Shown piece by piece: positions 1 through 9,000 of a DNA stretch of 64,000 nt (position 1 is the stretch's first letter; each line of letters opens with the position of its first letter). The notes under the pieces are model-generated. The model searched no databases. It saw nothing but the letters and a program-made list of their open reading frames with translations, and had not been told where the DNA came from. Made by a program: the position numbers and the translations under genes. The stretch spans positions 1 to 64,000 of the forward strand of contig NZ_JABBXD010000003.1 of NCBI RefSeq assembly GCF_014750655.1, written 5' to 3'. Source of the stretch: Salinimonas profundi. GTDB taxonomy: Bacteria; Pseudomonadota; Gammaproteobacteria; Enterobacterales; Alteromonadaceae.

Positions 1-7
1 AAGACAT

Positions 8-70
8 GATGGTTCGCCTCTTTGTTTGCCTAACTCTAAGCGTAGAAGCTCAGAGGTGAGGCGGACCATC
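8..70. promoter_or_regulatory. Long imperfect hairpin between rpsQ and the expected spc operon
   Basis: A 13-base arm at 8-20 (GATGGTTCGCCTC) is the inverted complement of 58-70 with one mismatch that would be a G-U pair. Inner segments (CTCTAAGC against GCTCAGAG) can extend the stem. It lies just beyond the last S10-operon gene, where rplN and the spc operon normally follow on the minus strand. It may be a processing or regulatory structure in the read-through transcript; its function is inferred only from position. Confidence 0.4.
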
Positions 71-75
71 TAATT

Positions 76-101
76 AAGCCGCTCCAGGAGCGGCTTTTTT
101 A
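76..101 (+). terminator. Intrinsic terminator-like hairpin after rpsQ
   Basis: AAGCCGCT (76-83) pairs with AGCGGCTT (89-96) around a 5-base loop, followed by a T run on the plus strand. The T run favours plus-strand termination; read on the minus strand the stem is followed only by TTAATTAG, so S10 to spc read-through is probably allowed. Confidence 0.55.
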
Positions 102-121
102 AAGTGTGAAAAGCGGAGTAA

Positions 122-379
122 TTAAACGCCTGCTTTTTCTACAACGGCTACCAAAGTCCAAGTTTTGTTCTTAGACAGAGGACGGCATTCGCGAATAGTC
201 ACGATATCGCCCTGATTGGCAGTGTTGCTTTCGTCGTGAGCGTGCAACTTAGTTGAACGTCTGATGAACTTCCCATAGATAGGATGCTTAACAAAACGTT
301 CTACCATAACAGTGATAGTTTTATCCATCTTGTTGCTAACCACACGACCTTGAACTGTACGAGTATTTTGCTCAGTCAT
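122..379 (-). CDS. rpsQ: 30S ribosomal protein S17
   Basis: This 85-residue protein matches the usual S17 length and has the S17 N-terminal pattern, a [17 protein letters not shown] strand followed by [16 protein letters not shown]17 is a primary 16S rRNA-binding protein of the 30S body, with an OB fold. It is the last gene of the S10 operon here, and its start overlaps the rpmC stop by one base, so the two are translationally coupled. Confidence 0.98.
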   Translation of the reverse strand: MTEQNTRTVQGRVVSNKMDKTITVMVERFVKHPIYGKFIRRSTKLHAHDESNTANQGDIVTIRECRPLSKNKTWTLVAVVEKAGV

Positions 380-570
380 TACGCATCAGCCTTTTGAGTC
401 AGAATGGTTTTAACACGCGCGATGTTACGACGCACTTTTTTCAACTGGTCAGATTTTTCAAGCTGACCCGTTGTGTGTTGCATGCGCAGGTTGAACTGTT
501 CGCGTAGCAGGTTCAATAACTCTGCATTCAGCTCTTCTACGCTTTTGTCTTTCAGTTCAGTCGCTTTCAT
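379..570 (-). CDS. rpmC: 50S ribosomal protein L29
   Basis: This 63-residue, all-helical protein begins [14 protein letters not shown] and contains [17 protein letters not shown], the conserved L29 helix pair. L29 sits near the peptide exit tunnel and helps form the docking site for trigger factor and SRP. Its stop overlaps the rpsQ start, and its own start touches the rplP stop at base 570, which is typical of this tightly packed operon. Confidence 0.98.
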   Translation of the reverse strand: MKATELKDKSVEELNAELLNLLREQFNLRMQHTTGQLEKSDQLKKVRRNIARVKTILTQKADA

Positions 571-983
571 TACATCACCGTCCGAGTTACAAAGGTTGTT
601 TTAAATGGCAGTTTTGCCGCTGCCAGTTCAAACGCCTCACGTGCCAGAGCTTCAGGAACCCCTTCCATCTCATACAGAACACGGCCAGGTTGAATTTGGC
701 ATACCCAGTACTCAACGTTACCTTTACCTTTACCTTGACGAACCTCAAGAGGCTTCTCAGTAATTGGCTTGTCAGGGAAAACCCGAATCCAGATTTTACC
801 TTGACGCTTAACGTGACGAGTCATAGCACGACGCGCTGCTTCGATTTGACGCGCAGTCATACGACCACGGCCAGTTGCTTTCAGGCCATATGTACCGAAG
901 CTTACTTTGCTACCTGCAACAGCAAGACCACGGTTACGACCTTTATGCTGTTTACGAAATTTCGTACGCTTAGGTTGTAACAT
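570..983 (-). CDS. rplP: 50S ribosomal protein L16
   Basis: This 137-residue protein starts [19 protein letters not shown] and contains [17 protein letters not shown] and the [11 protein letters not shown] strand, all hallmarks of L16. L16 organises the aminoacyl-tRNA site of the large subunit. The length is normal for the family. It lies two bases from the rpsC stop in the S10 operon, and nothing about it is unusual. Confidence 0.98.
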   Translation of the reverse strand: MLQPKRTKFRKQHKGRNRGLAVAGSKVSFGTYGLKATGRGRMTARQIEAARRAMTRHVKRQGKIWIRVFPDKPITEKPLEVRQGKGKGNVEYWVCQIQPGRVLYEMEGVPEALAREAFELAAAKLPFKTTFVTRTVM

Positions 984-985
984 GA

Positions 986-1687
986 TTAGCCCTCTCGCTT
1001 AGCGCTGCGGCCTTTCTTCTTAGGCTGAGCAGGTGGCTGCTCCTGGTTTGTAGGCAGTCCGCCCAGAACCTCACCTTTGAAGATCCATACTTTAACGCCG
1101 ATGATACCGTAAGTAGTAGACGCTTCAGATGTCGCGTAATCGATATCCGCACGGAAAGTGTGCAGAGGAACGCGACCTTCGCGGTACCATTCTGTACGTG
1201 CAATCTCTGCACCGCCCAGACGGCCACTCACTTCTACTTTGATACCTTTAGCACCAAGACGCATTGCGTTTTGTACCGCGCGCTTCATCGCACGACGGAA
1301 CATAACACGGCGCTCAAGCTGGCTAGAGATGCTATCAGCAACTAACTGACCATCCAGCTCCGGCTTGCGTACTTCAGCAATGTTAATCTGAGCAGGCACA
1401 CCGGCCAGCTTAGATACATGGTTACGCAGCTTTTCTACGTCTTCACCTTTCTTACCGATAACAACACCTGGACGAGCAGTGTGAATAGTCACACGGATGC
1501 TCTTAGCAGGACGCTCGATAACAATTTTAGAAAGAGAAGCGTTTTTCAATTTTTTAGTCAGATACTGACGTACCTGATGATCGTTGTACAGATTATCCGC
1601 ATAGTCTGATGTATTAGCGTACCAGGTAGAAGTCCATGGTTTGCTGATACCCAGGCGTATACCTGTAGGATGTACCTTCTGTCCCAT
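986..1687 (-). CDS. rpsC: 30S ribosomal protein S3
   Basis: This 233-residue protein starts [17 protein letters not shown] type 2 domain (GxxG-like segment [14 protein letters not shown]) lies around residues 75-90, and a C-terminal domain carries [12 protein letters not shown] and [11 protein letters not shown]3 shapes the mRNA entry tunnel of the 30S head and contributes to helicase activity. The C-terminus ends in a Pro/Lys-rich tail. It sits between rplV and rplP in the S10 operon. Confidence 0.98.
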   Translation of the reverse strand: MGQKVHPTGIRLGISKPWTSTWYANTSDYADNLYNDHQVRQYLTKKLKNASLSKIVIERPAKSIRVTIHTARPGVVIGKKGEDVEKLRNHVSKLAGVPAQINIAEVRKPELDGQLVADSISSQLERRVMFRRAMKRAVQNAMRLGAKGIKVEVSGRLGGAEIARTEWYREGRVPLHTFRADIDYATSEASTTYGIIGVKVWIFKGEVLGGLPTNQEQPPAQPKKKGRSAKREG

Positions 1688-1696
1688 TATCTACTC

Positions 1697-2029
1697 CTAG
1701 TTATCCGCTACAACCACAGTGATGTGACTGCTACGCTTAAAGATACGGTCTGCACGTCCTTTCGCACGTGGCTTGATACGCTTCATTGTTGGACCTTCGT
1801 CAACGAAGATCTTAGCGATACGCAGCTCGTCAATATCAGCACCTTCATTGTGCTCTGCATTGGCAATAGCAGATTCAAGTACTTTCTTAACCAGTCCTGC
1901 GCTCTTCTTAGAGCTGTACGTTAAAAGCTCAAGTGCTTTTTCTACGTGCATTCCGCGAACCTGATCCGCAACCAAGCGTGCTTTTTGAGCCGACGTGCGG
2001 GCAAAACGGTGTTTAGCTAATGCTTCCAT
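1697..2029 (-). CDS. rplV: 50S ribosomal protein L22
   Basis: This 110-residue protein begins [22 protein letters not shown] and has the L22 core [27 protein letters not shown]. The extended hairpin near its C-terminus ([17 protein letters not shown]) lines the exit tunnel and contains the macrolide-associated tip region. The family length is normal. It lies in the S10 operon between rpsS and rpsC, nine bases upstream of rpsC. Confidence 0.98.
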   Translation of the reverse strand: MEALAKHRFARTSAQKARLVADQVRGMHVEKALELLTYSSKKSAGLVKKVLESAIANAEHNEGADIDELRIAKIFVDEGPTMKRIKPRAKGRADRIFKRSSHITVVVADN

Positions 2030-2040
2030 CTTCCTACCCC

Positions 2041-2316
2041 TTAACGTTTGCTTTTCTTATCCGCGATATGACCGCGGTAAGTACGCGTTGGCGCGAATTC
2101 GCCCAACTTGTGGCCGACCATTTCGTCACTAATAATGACAGGTACATGTTGGCGACCGTTATGGACCGCAATGGTCAACCCAATCATATCTGGGATGATC
2201 ATGGAACGACGAGACCAAGTCTTAATTGGTTTACGTTCGTTCTTTTCCACTGCAGCCTCTACCTTCTTCAGCAAGTGAAGGTCAATAAAAGGACCTTTCT
2301 TGAGAGAACGTGGCAT
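2041..2316 (-). CDS. rpsS: 30S ribosomal protein S19
   Basis: This 91-residue protein starts [20 protein letters not shown] and contains [22 protein letters not shown] and [12 protein letters not shown], which are diagnostic of S19. S19 sits in the 30S head with S13 and contacts tRNA and inter-subunit bridges. Its length and position between rplB and rplV are those of a standard S10 operon. Confidence 0.98.
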   Translation of the reverse strand: MPRSLKKGPFIDLHLLKKVEAAVEKNERKPIKTWSRRSMIIPDMIGLTIAVHNGRQHVPVIISDEMVGHKLGEFAPTRTYRGHIADKKSKR

Positions 2317-2331
2317 GGTGAATCCTCGCTT

Positions 2332-3156
2332 TTACTTGTTACGACGACGTACGATAAGCTTATCAGTACGCTTGTTGCTTCGGGTCTTCTTACCTTTAGT
2401 AGGAGTACCCCAAGGTGATACTGGGTGACGGCCACCGGAAGTACGTCCTTCACCACCACCGTGTGGGTGGTCTACCGGGTTCATGGCAACACCACGAACT
2501 GTAGGACGAATACCGCGCCAGCGGGTTGCACCTGCTTTACCCAGTGAACGTAGCATATGCTCTGCATTACCAACTTCACCGATAGTGGCGCGGCAATCAG
2601 ACAATACTTTACGCATTTCGCCAGAACGCAGACGTAAAGTAACGTAGTTACCTTCACGTGCCAGGATCTGAGCGTAAGCGCCAGCAGAACGTGCAATCTG
2701 TGCACCTTTGCCAGGCTTCATTTCGATAGCGTGTACAACGGAACCTACCGGGATGTTACGCATAGGCATAGCATTACCCGCTTTGATAGGCGACTGCGTA
2801 CCAGATTGAACCTGGTCGCCAGCTTTCAAACCTTTAGGTGCCAGCATGTAACGACGCTCACCGTCTGCATACAGTACAAGTGCAATGTTAGCAGAACGGT
2901 TAGGATCGTATTCTAAACGCTCAATCGTGGCAGGAATACCATCTTTGTTACGTTTAAAATCAATTACGCGATAGTGATGCTTATGACCACCACCAACGTG
3001 ACGTACAGTGATACGACCGTTGTTATTACGACCGCCATTTTTGCTGTTTTTTTCCAGCAAAGGCGCATAAGGTGCACCCTTGTGCAGGTCGTGGTTAACT
3101 ACTTTAACAACGTGACGACGACCGGCAGAAGTTGGCTTAGCTTTCATTAATGGCAT
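2332..3156 (-). CDS. rplB: 50S ribosomal protein L2
   Basis: This 274-residue protein shows TSAGRRHVV at the start, the [17 protein letters not shown]-fold segment, and the C-terminal loop [19 protein letters not shown], which includes the conserved histidine near the peptidyl transferase centre. L2 is essential for subunit association and peptide bond formation. The length is typical, and the gene follows rplW as expected. Confidence 0.98.
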   Translation of the reverse strand: MPLMKAKPTSAGRRHVVKVVNHDLHKGAPYAPLLEKNSKNGGRNNNGRITVRHVGGGHKHHYRVIDFKRNKDGIPATIERLEYDPNRSANIALVLYADGERRYMLAPKGLKAGDQVQSGTQSPIKAGNAMPMRNIPVGSVVHAIEMKPGKGAQIARSAGAYAQILAREGNYVTLRLRSGEMRKVLSDCRATIGEVGNAEHMLRSLGKAGATRWRGIRPTVRGVAMNPVDHPHGGGEGRTSGGRHPVSPWGTPTKGKKTRSNKRTDKLIVRRRNK

Positions 3157-3170
3157 TTCTAATCCCCTTC

Positions 3171-3470
3171 TTACTCAGCGCCACCGACAAAGTCGATGTC
3201 CTGACCTTCTTTAAGCGATACGTACGCTTTTTTCCAGTCGCTGCGTTTGCCGAAAGACATACCGTGACGCTTAGTCTTACCTTTAACGTTCACAGTGCGA
3301 ACACCTTCAACTTCAACTTCAAACAGCTTTTCAACGGCTGCTTTAACTTCAGCTTTAGTTGCGTCTTTCGCTACTTTAAATACAACAGTGTTGCCCGTTT
3401 CAGCAGCCAGCGTTGACTTCTCTGAAACGTGAGGTGCTTTAAGCACCTTCAGTAGACGTTCTTCATTCAT
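3171..3470 (-). CDS. rplW: 50S ribosomal protein L23
   Basis: This 99-residue protein begins [20 protein letters not shown] and contains [23 protein letters not shown], the conserved L23 fold. L23 sits at the exit tunnel and is the main ribosomal contact of trigger factor and SRP. Its start overlaps the rplD stop by four bases, which suggests translational coupling. Confidence 0.98.
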   Translation of the reverse strand: MNEERLLKVLKAPHVSEKSTLAAETGNTVVFKVAKDATKAEVKAAVEKLFEVEVEGVRTVNVKGKTKRHGMSFGKRSDWKKAYVSLKEGQDIDFVGGAE

Positions 3471-4072
3471 GCTAACGCCTCCTCAAGCTGTTTAACTGCG
3501 TCGGCAGTGATTAGCACTTTTTCAAATGCAATCAGGCTTACAGGGTCGATACCAGCTACGTCACGAACGTCAACCTTGTACAGGTTACGTGCTGCAAGAA
3601 ACAGATTCTCTTCTACTTCTGAAGTCACGATAAGAACGTCGTTCAATTCCAGATCGTTAAGTTTACCAACAAGATCTTTAGTCTTAGGTGCGTCAACACC
3701 GAATTTTTCAACCACAACCAAACGGTCTTGGCGAATCAGTTCAGACAGGATGCTTTTGATCGCACCACGGTACATCTTCTTGTTAACTTTTTGCTCGTGA
3801 TCGCGAGGCTTAGCTGCGAATGCACGACCACCGCCAACCCAGATTGGGCTGCGGATTGTACCAGCACGTGCACGGCCAGTACCTTTTTGACGCCATGGCT
3901 TCTTACCGCCACCACGTACTTCTGCGCGAGTCTTTTGCGCTTTTGTACCCTGACGAGCACCTGCACCGTAAGCTACAACGACCTGGTGTACCAGAGCTTC
4001 GTTGAATTCACGTCCAAAGGTCGCTTCGGATACTTCAAGAGCGCTATTCGCGTCTTTCAATGTTAATTCCAT
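3467..4072 (-). CDS. rplD: 50S ribosomal protein L4, likely operon autoregulator
   Basis: This 201-residue protein starts [16 protein letters not shown]. Its central extended loop, rich in Arg/Gly/Trp ([20 protein letters not shown]), reaches into the exit tunnel wall. In E. coli, L4 also represses its own operon by promoting attenuation in the S10 leader. The terminator-like hairpin in this operon's leader (5096-5129) suggests the same control here; that is inference from family knowledge plus the structure seen. Confidence 0.98.
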   Translation of the reverse strand: MELTLKDANSALEVSEATFGREFNEALVHQVVVAYGAGARQGTKAQKTRAEVRGGGKKPWRQKGTGRARAGTIRSPIWVGGGRAFAAKPRDHEQKVNKKMYRGAIKSILSELIRQDRLVVVEKFGVDAPKTKDLVGKLNDLELNDVLIVTSEVEENLFLAARNLYKVDVRDVAGIDPVSLIAFEKVLITADAVKQLEEALA

Positions 4073-4090
4073 CAGTTCACTCCCCAGACG

Positions 4091-4729
4091 TTACGCTTTA
4101 ATCGCAGGCTTAACGATTACATCGCCGCCTGTCGCGCCAGGTACGGCACCTTTAACCAGGATAAGGTTGTTTTCCAGGTCAACACGTACAACTTCCAAAG
4201 ACTGCGTAGTAACTTGTTTATTACCAAGTTGACCCGCCATTTTCTTGCCTTTGAATACTTTACCTGGTGATTGGTTTTGACCAATTGAACCAGGTGCACG
4301 GTGTGACAAAGAGTTACCGTGGGTCATACGCTGAGAACTGAAGTTCCAACGCTTAATTGCACCCGCGAAACCTTTACCTTTTGAAGTGCCAGTCACATCA
4401 ATTTTTTTAGTGTCGTTAAAGATTTCAACAGTGATTTCACTGCCTACTTCAATATCGTCACCTTCGTTGTCTTCAAGGCGGAATTCCCACAGACCACGAC
4501 CAGCGTCAACACCTGCTTTAGCAAACTGACCTGCTTCAGCTTTGTTGATGCGGTTCGCTTTCTTGGTTCCAGCAGTAACCTGAAGAGCGCGATAACCGTC
4601 AGTATCTTCAGTGCGTAACTGAGTAACACGGTTCGGGGTCGCTTCGATAACAGTCACAGGGATAGATGTGCCATCTTCAGTGAAGATGCGAGTCATACCC
4701 ACTTTACGACCGACTAGACCAATCGCCAT
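4091..4729 (-). CDS. rplC: 50S ribosomal protein L3
   Basis: This 212-residue protein begins [20 protein letters not shown] and carries the loop [13 protein letters not shown] and [17 protein letters not shown] around residues 125-155, which approaches the peptidyl transferase centre. The glutamine in GSIGQ is the position methylated by PrmB in relatives. L3 starts large-subunit assembly. It lies between rpsJ and rplD. Confidence 0.98.
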   Translation of the reverse strand: MAIGLVGRKVGMTRIFTEDGTSIPVTVIEATPNRVTQLRTEDTDGYRALQVTAGTKKANRINKAEAGQFAKAGVDAGRGLWEFRLEDNEGDDIEVGSEITVEIFNDTKKIDVTGTSKGKGFAGAIKRWNFSSQRMTHGNSLSHRAPGSIGQNQSPGKVFKGKKMAGQLGNKQVTTQSLEVVRVDLENNLILVKGAVPGATGGDVIVKPAIKA

Positions 4730-4747
4730 TGTTATAACCCTCTCTTG

Positions 4748-5062
<315 letters not shown>

Positions 5063-5082
5063 TTAAGCTCCAATCGAAAGAA

Positions 5083-5129
5083 CAAAAAAATTCACCCTTT
5101 CTCTTCCCTATTTTGAATGGAAAGAAAGG
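5083..5129 (-). terminator. S10-operon leader attenuator hairpin
   Basis: Read on the minus strand, CCTTTCT-TTCC pairs with GGAA-G-AGAAAGG (an 11-pair stem with one bulged G), and seven U residues follow after GTGAA. This is an intrinsic-terminator layout inside the rpsJ leader, about 25 bases before the rpsJ start. In E. coli, L4 acts at a comparable leader hairpin to attenuate the S10 operon; by analogy this is the likely site of autoregulation. Confidence 0.65.
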
Positions 5130-5145
5130 ATGTGCGTAAACCGGT

Positions 5146-5163
5146 GGTTCCAAATCGGAACCC
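5146..5163 (-). promoter_or_regulatory. Second hairpin in the S10 leader
   Basis: GGTTCC and GGAACC flank the loop GATTT in the rpsJ leader, upstream of the attenuator. Its position resembles the hairpin before the terminator in the E. coli S10 leader, where L4 contacts the RNA. The assignment rests on position only. Confidence 0.4.
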
Positions 5164-5292
5164 TGTTCTTTTTCTAGCACGCCGGCAACAGGTTCAAATC
5201 CAATATGGACCGTATCCGTTACGTTGGCATCCACCCTAAAAGCAGTGTGGTTGCGGCTAAAACTTTTTGCCCTAACTTGGGCAGAGGCGCGC

Positions 5293-5320
5293 ATTATATA
5301 GAGGTTGCGCTAATTTGCAA
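5293..5320 (-). promoter_or_regulatory. S10 operon sigma-70 promoter
   Basis: On the minus strand TTGCAA (5315-5320) is followed after 16 bases by a perfect TATAAT (5293-5298). The discriminator is GC-rich (GCGCGCC), typical of stringently controlled ribosomal promoters. Transcription would start near 5286, giving a leader of about 225 bases before rpsJ. Confidence 0.8.
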
Positions 5321-5652
5321 GGCTTATTCGCAGAAAAAGTGAACAGAATGCCTGTTGTCTGGCCTGGCTGACAGTTTGCTGCGCGCGGCAAGTATTTTAT
5401 AGTAACGATTTACCATGGATTTTAAAAACGCTCGGTCGATGCTCGTTAAGATTGTGACGCTATACCTGTTCAGGCATATTGCATAACTTAACCGGCTTAA
5501 TTGAATCGACATTATGATTGCTGATGGTACTGGATAAGTATAAGGTGAAGATTACACTTAGAAATCTTTGAATTTTAGTGACCGGTGTCCCGTCATGATA
5601 ACGTGTAATACGATACATTTAGCATAGGTTTCGGCGCAGTAGCAGATTTACG
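5321..5652. other. Intergenic region between the S10 promoter and the GAF-GspE gene
   Basis: This stretch separates divergent transcripts. I see no convincing coding frame, tRNA or repeat in it. It should hold the promoter of the downstream plus-strand ATPase gene, but no clear -35/-10 pair stands out. Confidence 0.5.
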
Positions 5653-7872
5653 ATGATGATGAACAGTGACCAGCACAGGCTGGATGAAATACGAACGACC
5701 CTTAGCAAGCATTCAACGCTGATGGGTGCCTACTCAGAACTGGAGAAAATCCTTCTGTCTTTGTTCGATGCATCCCGCATGAGTATCTTTCAGCGTCGTC
5801 GTCAGCATCAGGACCTGGTCGCACGGTTTAAAACGGGAAAAGAAACAACCGAAATTAAAGTACCTATCAGCCCGCTGTCTATTGCTGGCTATGTCGCACT
5901 TTCTCAGCTTCCCGTGCTCATTAGTGACCCCTATGACAAGGATGAACTTTCACGCGTCCACCCGCGCCTTCGGTTTGCTGATAAGTTCGATAAATCCAGT
6001 GCATTTAAAACCCAGAACATCTTATGCGTGCCCATTCTGAATGCTGGTGTATTGCTTGGTGTGATGCAAATCATTAATAAGAAAACCGGCTCGTTCAATG
6101 ACACAGATTTAGATATGGCACGTCAGGTGACCGATATTCTGGGTCAGAAGTTTCGCTTTGAACTGGGCGGCACAGCCAATGCGTTTGACTCAATATTGCA
6201 CCAGGGTCTGATTGAGGAAAAAGTACTTAAAGAACTTATAAGTTCATCAAAAGATCATCGCCAGGTTGTACAACGACTCATGACAGAGCACCGTGTACAG
6301 GAAGCGCAAATTGGCAACTCGTTATCCGTGCATTATCAGGTGCCATATCTGGCCTATCTGCCGGACAAATACCACCTTTATCAAAATGACAGCAAACTAA
6401 ACCTTTCTTATCTGAAGCGTAACTTTGTCGCGGTCATCGCTGATGTTCACGATAACCCGATTGTACTGATGGCCGAACCCAATAACGCAGCGCTTTTAAT
6501 GGAAATTGAGAGCGCTATGGGTATCGATGTTTACGATATCGCCGTTGGTTTGCCAAACCAGATTCTTCAGTATCTGGGTGAGGGCAGCGGTGGTGCCACG
6601 CCAGGTGAGATGAGTGAAATACTTGATGAAATTGGTGGCTCTTCGGAAGAAGTTGATGAACATACCGATGAGCTTTCTGATGACGCACCTGCGGTAGTTC
6701 GTCTGGTCAGTCGTATTCTGCAGGATGCCAAACGACTGAACGCGTCTGATATCCACATTGATCCGGAAAAATCGGGCCCGACACGGGTACGTATGCGGAT
6801 AGACGGTGTCTGCCGAGACATGAACCAGATCCCCAAGGGTCACCATAGTGCGGTTATCGCCCGGATAAAAATTATGGCCAACCTGAATATCGCCGAAAAA
6901 CGGGTTCCTCAGGATGGTAAGTTAACCTTCGGTATGAGCGGTCAGCCAGTCGAAGTCCGTGTTGCGACGATTCCTACGGTCGCAGGCGAAGGTGTGGTGA
7001 TGCGTATTCTCGCTTCTGGCGGCGCAATGCCTATCGATAAGATGAATCTGGCGCCGTCGAATATGACGCGTCTGCAAACGATGATTAAAAAGCCCCATGG
7101 TATTTTGTTGGTGGTGGGCCCGACCGGTTCAGGTAAAACTACAACGCTTCACGCTGTACTTGGTTACCTGAATACACCGGACAAAAAGATATGGACCGCT
7201 GAGGACCCCGTGGAGATCACACAGTCAGGTCTGCAGCAAGTTCAGGTTAGTCCTAAAATTGGCTTTACGTTTGCCAACGCCCTGCGTGCATTTTTACGGG
7301 CGGACCCTGATATCATTCTTATTGGTGAAATGCGTGATAAAGAAACCGCTCATGCGGGTATTGAAGCATCCCTGACAGGTCACCTTGTCTTATCTACCCT
7401 GCATACCAACTCGGCACCTGAAACTATCACCCGATTGCTGGACCTGGGTCTGGATCCGGTTAACTTTTCTGACGCCTGTGTGGGTATTCTGGCCCAGCGT
7501 CTGATACGGACCTTATGCGGTAATTGTAAAGAAAGCTATCAAGCATCTGAGGATGATATAGCTTTTATCCGTCGTCAGTATGGCGATGACTATATTGATG
7601 AGTTGAAGATGGATGATGCGGTCACACTATATAAAGGTACTGGATGTGATGAATGTGGTGGTACCGGATATCGTGGACGGACAGGCGTCCATGAGCTTCT
7701 GGGCATGACCCCTGAACTACGCTCGTTAATTTATAAAGAAGGTAGCGTGGCTGAAATGAAATCGCAGGCTATGGATGATGGTATGCGAACACTGGTTCAG
7801 GATGCACTTTTAAAAGCACTGAAGGGCGACACAGACATTGCACAGGTGCAAATTATCAGCGGCGCCGAGTAA
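5653..7872 (+). CDS. GAF-domain GspE/PilB-family secretion ATPase
   Basis: This 739-residue protein has three parts: an N-terminal GAF-like sensor (about 20-175, ending in ILCVPILNAGVLLGVMQIINKKTG), a GspE N-terminal (MshEN-like) domain (about 180-310), and a hexameric ATPase of the PulE/PilB family. Walker A is GPTGSGKTTT at 489-498 (Lys495), Walker B is DIILIGEMRD near 553, and a tetracysteine zinc site uses CGNC and CDEC (about 622-668). Such ATPases drive type II secretion or type IV pilus assembly. No secretion or pilus genes adjoin it, so its partner machine is unknown; the GAF domain suggests ligand control. The start is ambiguous among three consecutive ATG codons. Confidence 0.88.
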   Translation: MMMNSDQHRLDEIRTTLSKHSTLMGAYSELEKILLSLFDASRMSIFQRRRQHQDLVARFKTGKETTEIKVPISPLSIAGYVALSQLPVLISDPYDKDELSRVHPRLRFADKFDKSSAFKTQNILCVPILNAGVLLGVMQIINKKTGSFNDTDLDMARQVTDILGQKFRFELGGTANAFDSILHQGLIEEKVLKELISSSKDHRQVVQRLMTEHRVQEAQIGNSLSVHYQVPYLAYLPDKYHLYQNDSKLNLSYLKRNFVAVIADVHDNPIVLMAEPNNAALLMEIESAMGIDVYDIAVGLPNQILQYLGEGSGGATPGEMSEILDEIGGSSEEVDEHTDELSDDAPAVVRLVSRILQDAKRLNASDIHIDPEKSGPTRVRMRIDGVCRDMNQIPKGHHSAVIARIKIMANLNIAEKRVPQDGKLTFGMSGQPVEVRVATIPTVAGEGVVMRILASGGAMPIDKMNLAPSNMTRLQTMIKKPHGILLVVGPTGSGKTTTLHAVLGYLNTPDKKIWTAEDPVEITQSGLQQVQVSPKIGFTFANALRAFLRADPDIILIGEMRDKETAHAGIEASLTGHLVLSTLHTNSAPETITRLLDLGLDPVNFSDACVGILAQRLIRTLCGNCKESYQASEDDIAFIRRQYGDDYIDELKMDDAVTLYKGTGCDECGGTGYRGRTGVHELLGMTPELRSLIYKEGSVAEMKSQAMDDGMRTLVQDALLKALKGDTDIAQVQIISGAE

Positions 7873-7877
7873 AATTT

Positions 7878-7902
7878 ACTGACACGATCGTCAGTTTTTT
7901 TA
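7878..7902 (+). terminator. Intrinsic terminator of the GAF-GspE gene
   Basis: ACTGAC (7878-7883) pairs with GTCAGT (7890-7895) across a six-base loop and is followed by eight T residues. It starts five bases after the stop codon. Confidence 0.8.
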
Positions 7903-8049
7903 ACACTTTCGCCTCAAGCGTGCAGGCTCGCCGTTTACATCCTGATGATTTCATTGATTTGTTTCAATTGGGAGCAATAATTGCTTCTCGTTTATTCCTT
8001 TAAAATCATTCCAGCTATGTTGTAGGAATAAACCTGGAACATTCTTTAT

Positions 8050-8808
8050 ATGAAATCTCGTTCTTTACTAGCATTATCGTTAGGTTTCGCTGCGACCGTC
8101 TCATTCTCTTCTTCAGCAGCAATGATTGACTTAAGCGGGTGGTCTTCCGAAGGTGAAGGCACATGGACAACGCAGGGCGACAACAGCACGGTATTACAAT
8201 CGGCGAATAGTGATCCCACTGTATTTTTCAATGGAATGGATAGTCAGGGAATGCAACTGTCAGGCACTATTAGTGTAGAACAGGATGCTGATGACGACTT
8301 TATCGGTTTTGTGCTTGGCTACAATGCCGGCGACCTGACTGATTCTGAAGCGAGTTATTTGCTTATCGACTGGAAACAGGCGGACCAGAGCTTTTATAAC
8401 CGTCCGGAACTGAGTTTCTCAGGCGATGCAAATGCCGGCCTTTCAATCTCACAGGTTAATGGTGCATTAAGTGTCGAAAATGCCTGGCGTCACGATGGGG
8501 CGGTAACTGAGCTTCAGCGCGGTGCTAATCTTGGCTCAACTGGCTGGGAAGACAACACGGCATACAGCTTCGACTTAATCTTCAATGCTGATCAGGTGCA
8601 GGTTTATGTCAATGACGTACTTGAGCTTGATATAAGTGGCACGTTCTCCAACGGCTCATTTGGCTTTTATAACTTTAGCCAGCCTTATGTGCTGTATGCA
8701 GGTATTACTGAAAATGTAGTCGCACCACCGGCAAATGTTTCAGCCCCGCTGACAGCCGGTCTGATGGGACTTGGATTGGCAGGTGTTTTTCTGCGTCGCA
8801 GAAAATGA
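8050..8808 (+). CDS. Exported thrombospondin C-terminal-like protein with PEP-CTERM-like tail
   Basis: This 252-residue protein has a signal peptide (MKSRSLLALSLGFAATVSFSSS). A jelly-roll-like domain follows, whose segments DADDDFIGFVLGYN and YLLIDWKQADQSF resemble the thrombospondin type C-terminal domain. The last 23 residues (VSAP, then GLMGLGLAGVFL, then RRRK) form a short motif, one membrane span and a basic end, the layout of PEP-CTERM sorting signals. I infer a secreted or surface-anchored protein processed by an exosortase-like enzyme encoded elsewhere. An intrinsic terminator follows at 8848. Confidence 0.75.
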   Translation: MKSRSLLALSLGFAATVSFSSSAAMIDLSGWSSEGEGTWTTQGDNSTVLQSANSDPTVFFNGMDSQGMQLSGTISVEQDADDDFIGFVLGYNAGDLTDSEASYLLIDWKQADQSFYNRPELSFSGDANAGLSISQVNGALSVENAWRHDGAVTELQRGANLGSTGWEDNTAYSFDLIFNADQVQVYVNDVLELDISGTFSNGSFGFYNFSQPYVLYAGITENVVAPPANVSAPLTAGLMGLGLAGVFLRRRK

Positions 8809-8847
8809 TACAGAAGGCAGTTTTACTGTTTTCCACGTATATTGATG

Positions 8848-8875
8848 AAGTCGCCATATCGGCGACTTTTTTATT
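8848..8875 (+). terminator. Intrinsic terminator after the PEP-CTERM-like gene
   Basis: AAGTCGCC (8848-8855) pairs with GGCGACTT (8861-8868) and is followed by a T run. Confidence 0.85.
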
Positions 8876-9000
8876 GGTTTAGCGCACTCGACACCAATTT
8901 TTATTACCGCACATCTCTCCTTATCGGCTGTATAACGACAAAACTGCGCCTGTTTGCTGTTTTTACGTATCATAAAATCGGACTAAGTCAGAGTAGCCTC

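Noticed and set aside
690-4066. Many open frames on the plus strand opposite the S10 operon genes
   Set aside because: They are antisense shadows of highly biased ribosomal protein genes, with no family character or ribosome sites.
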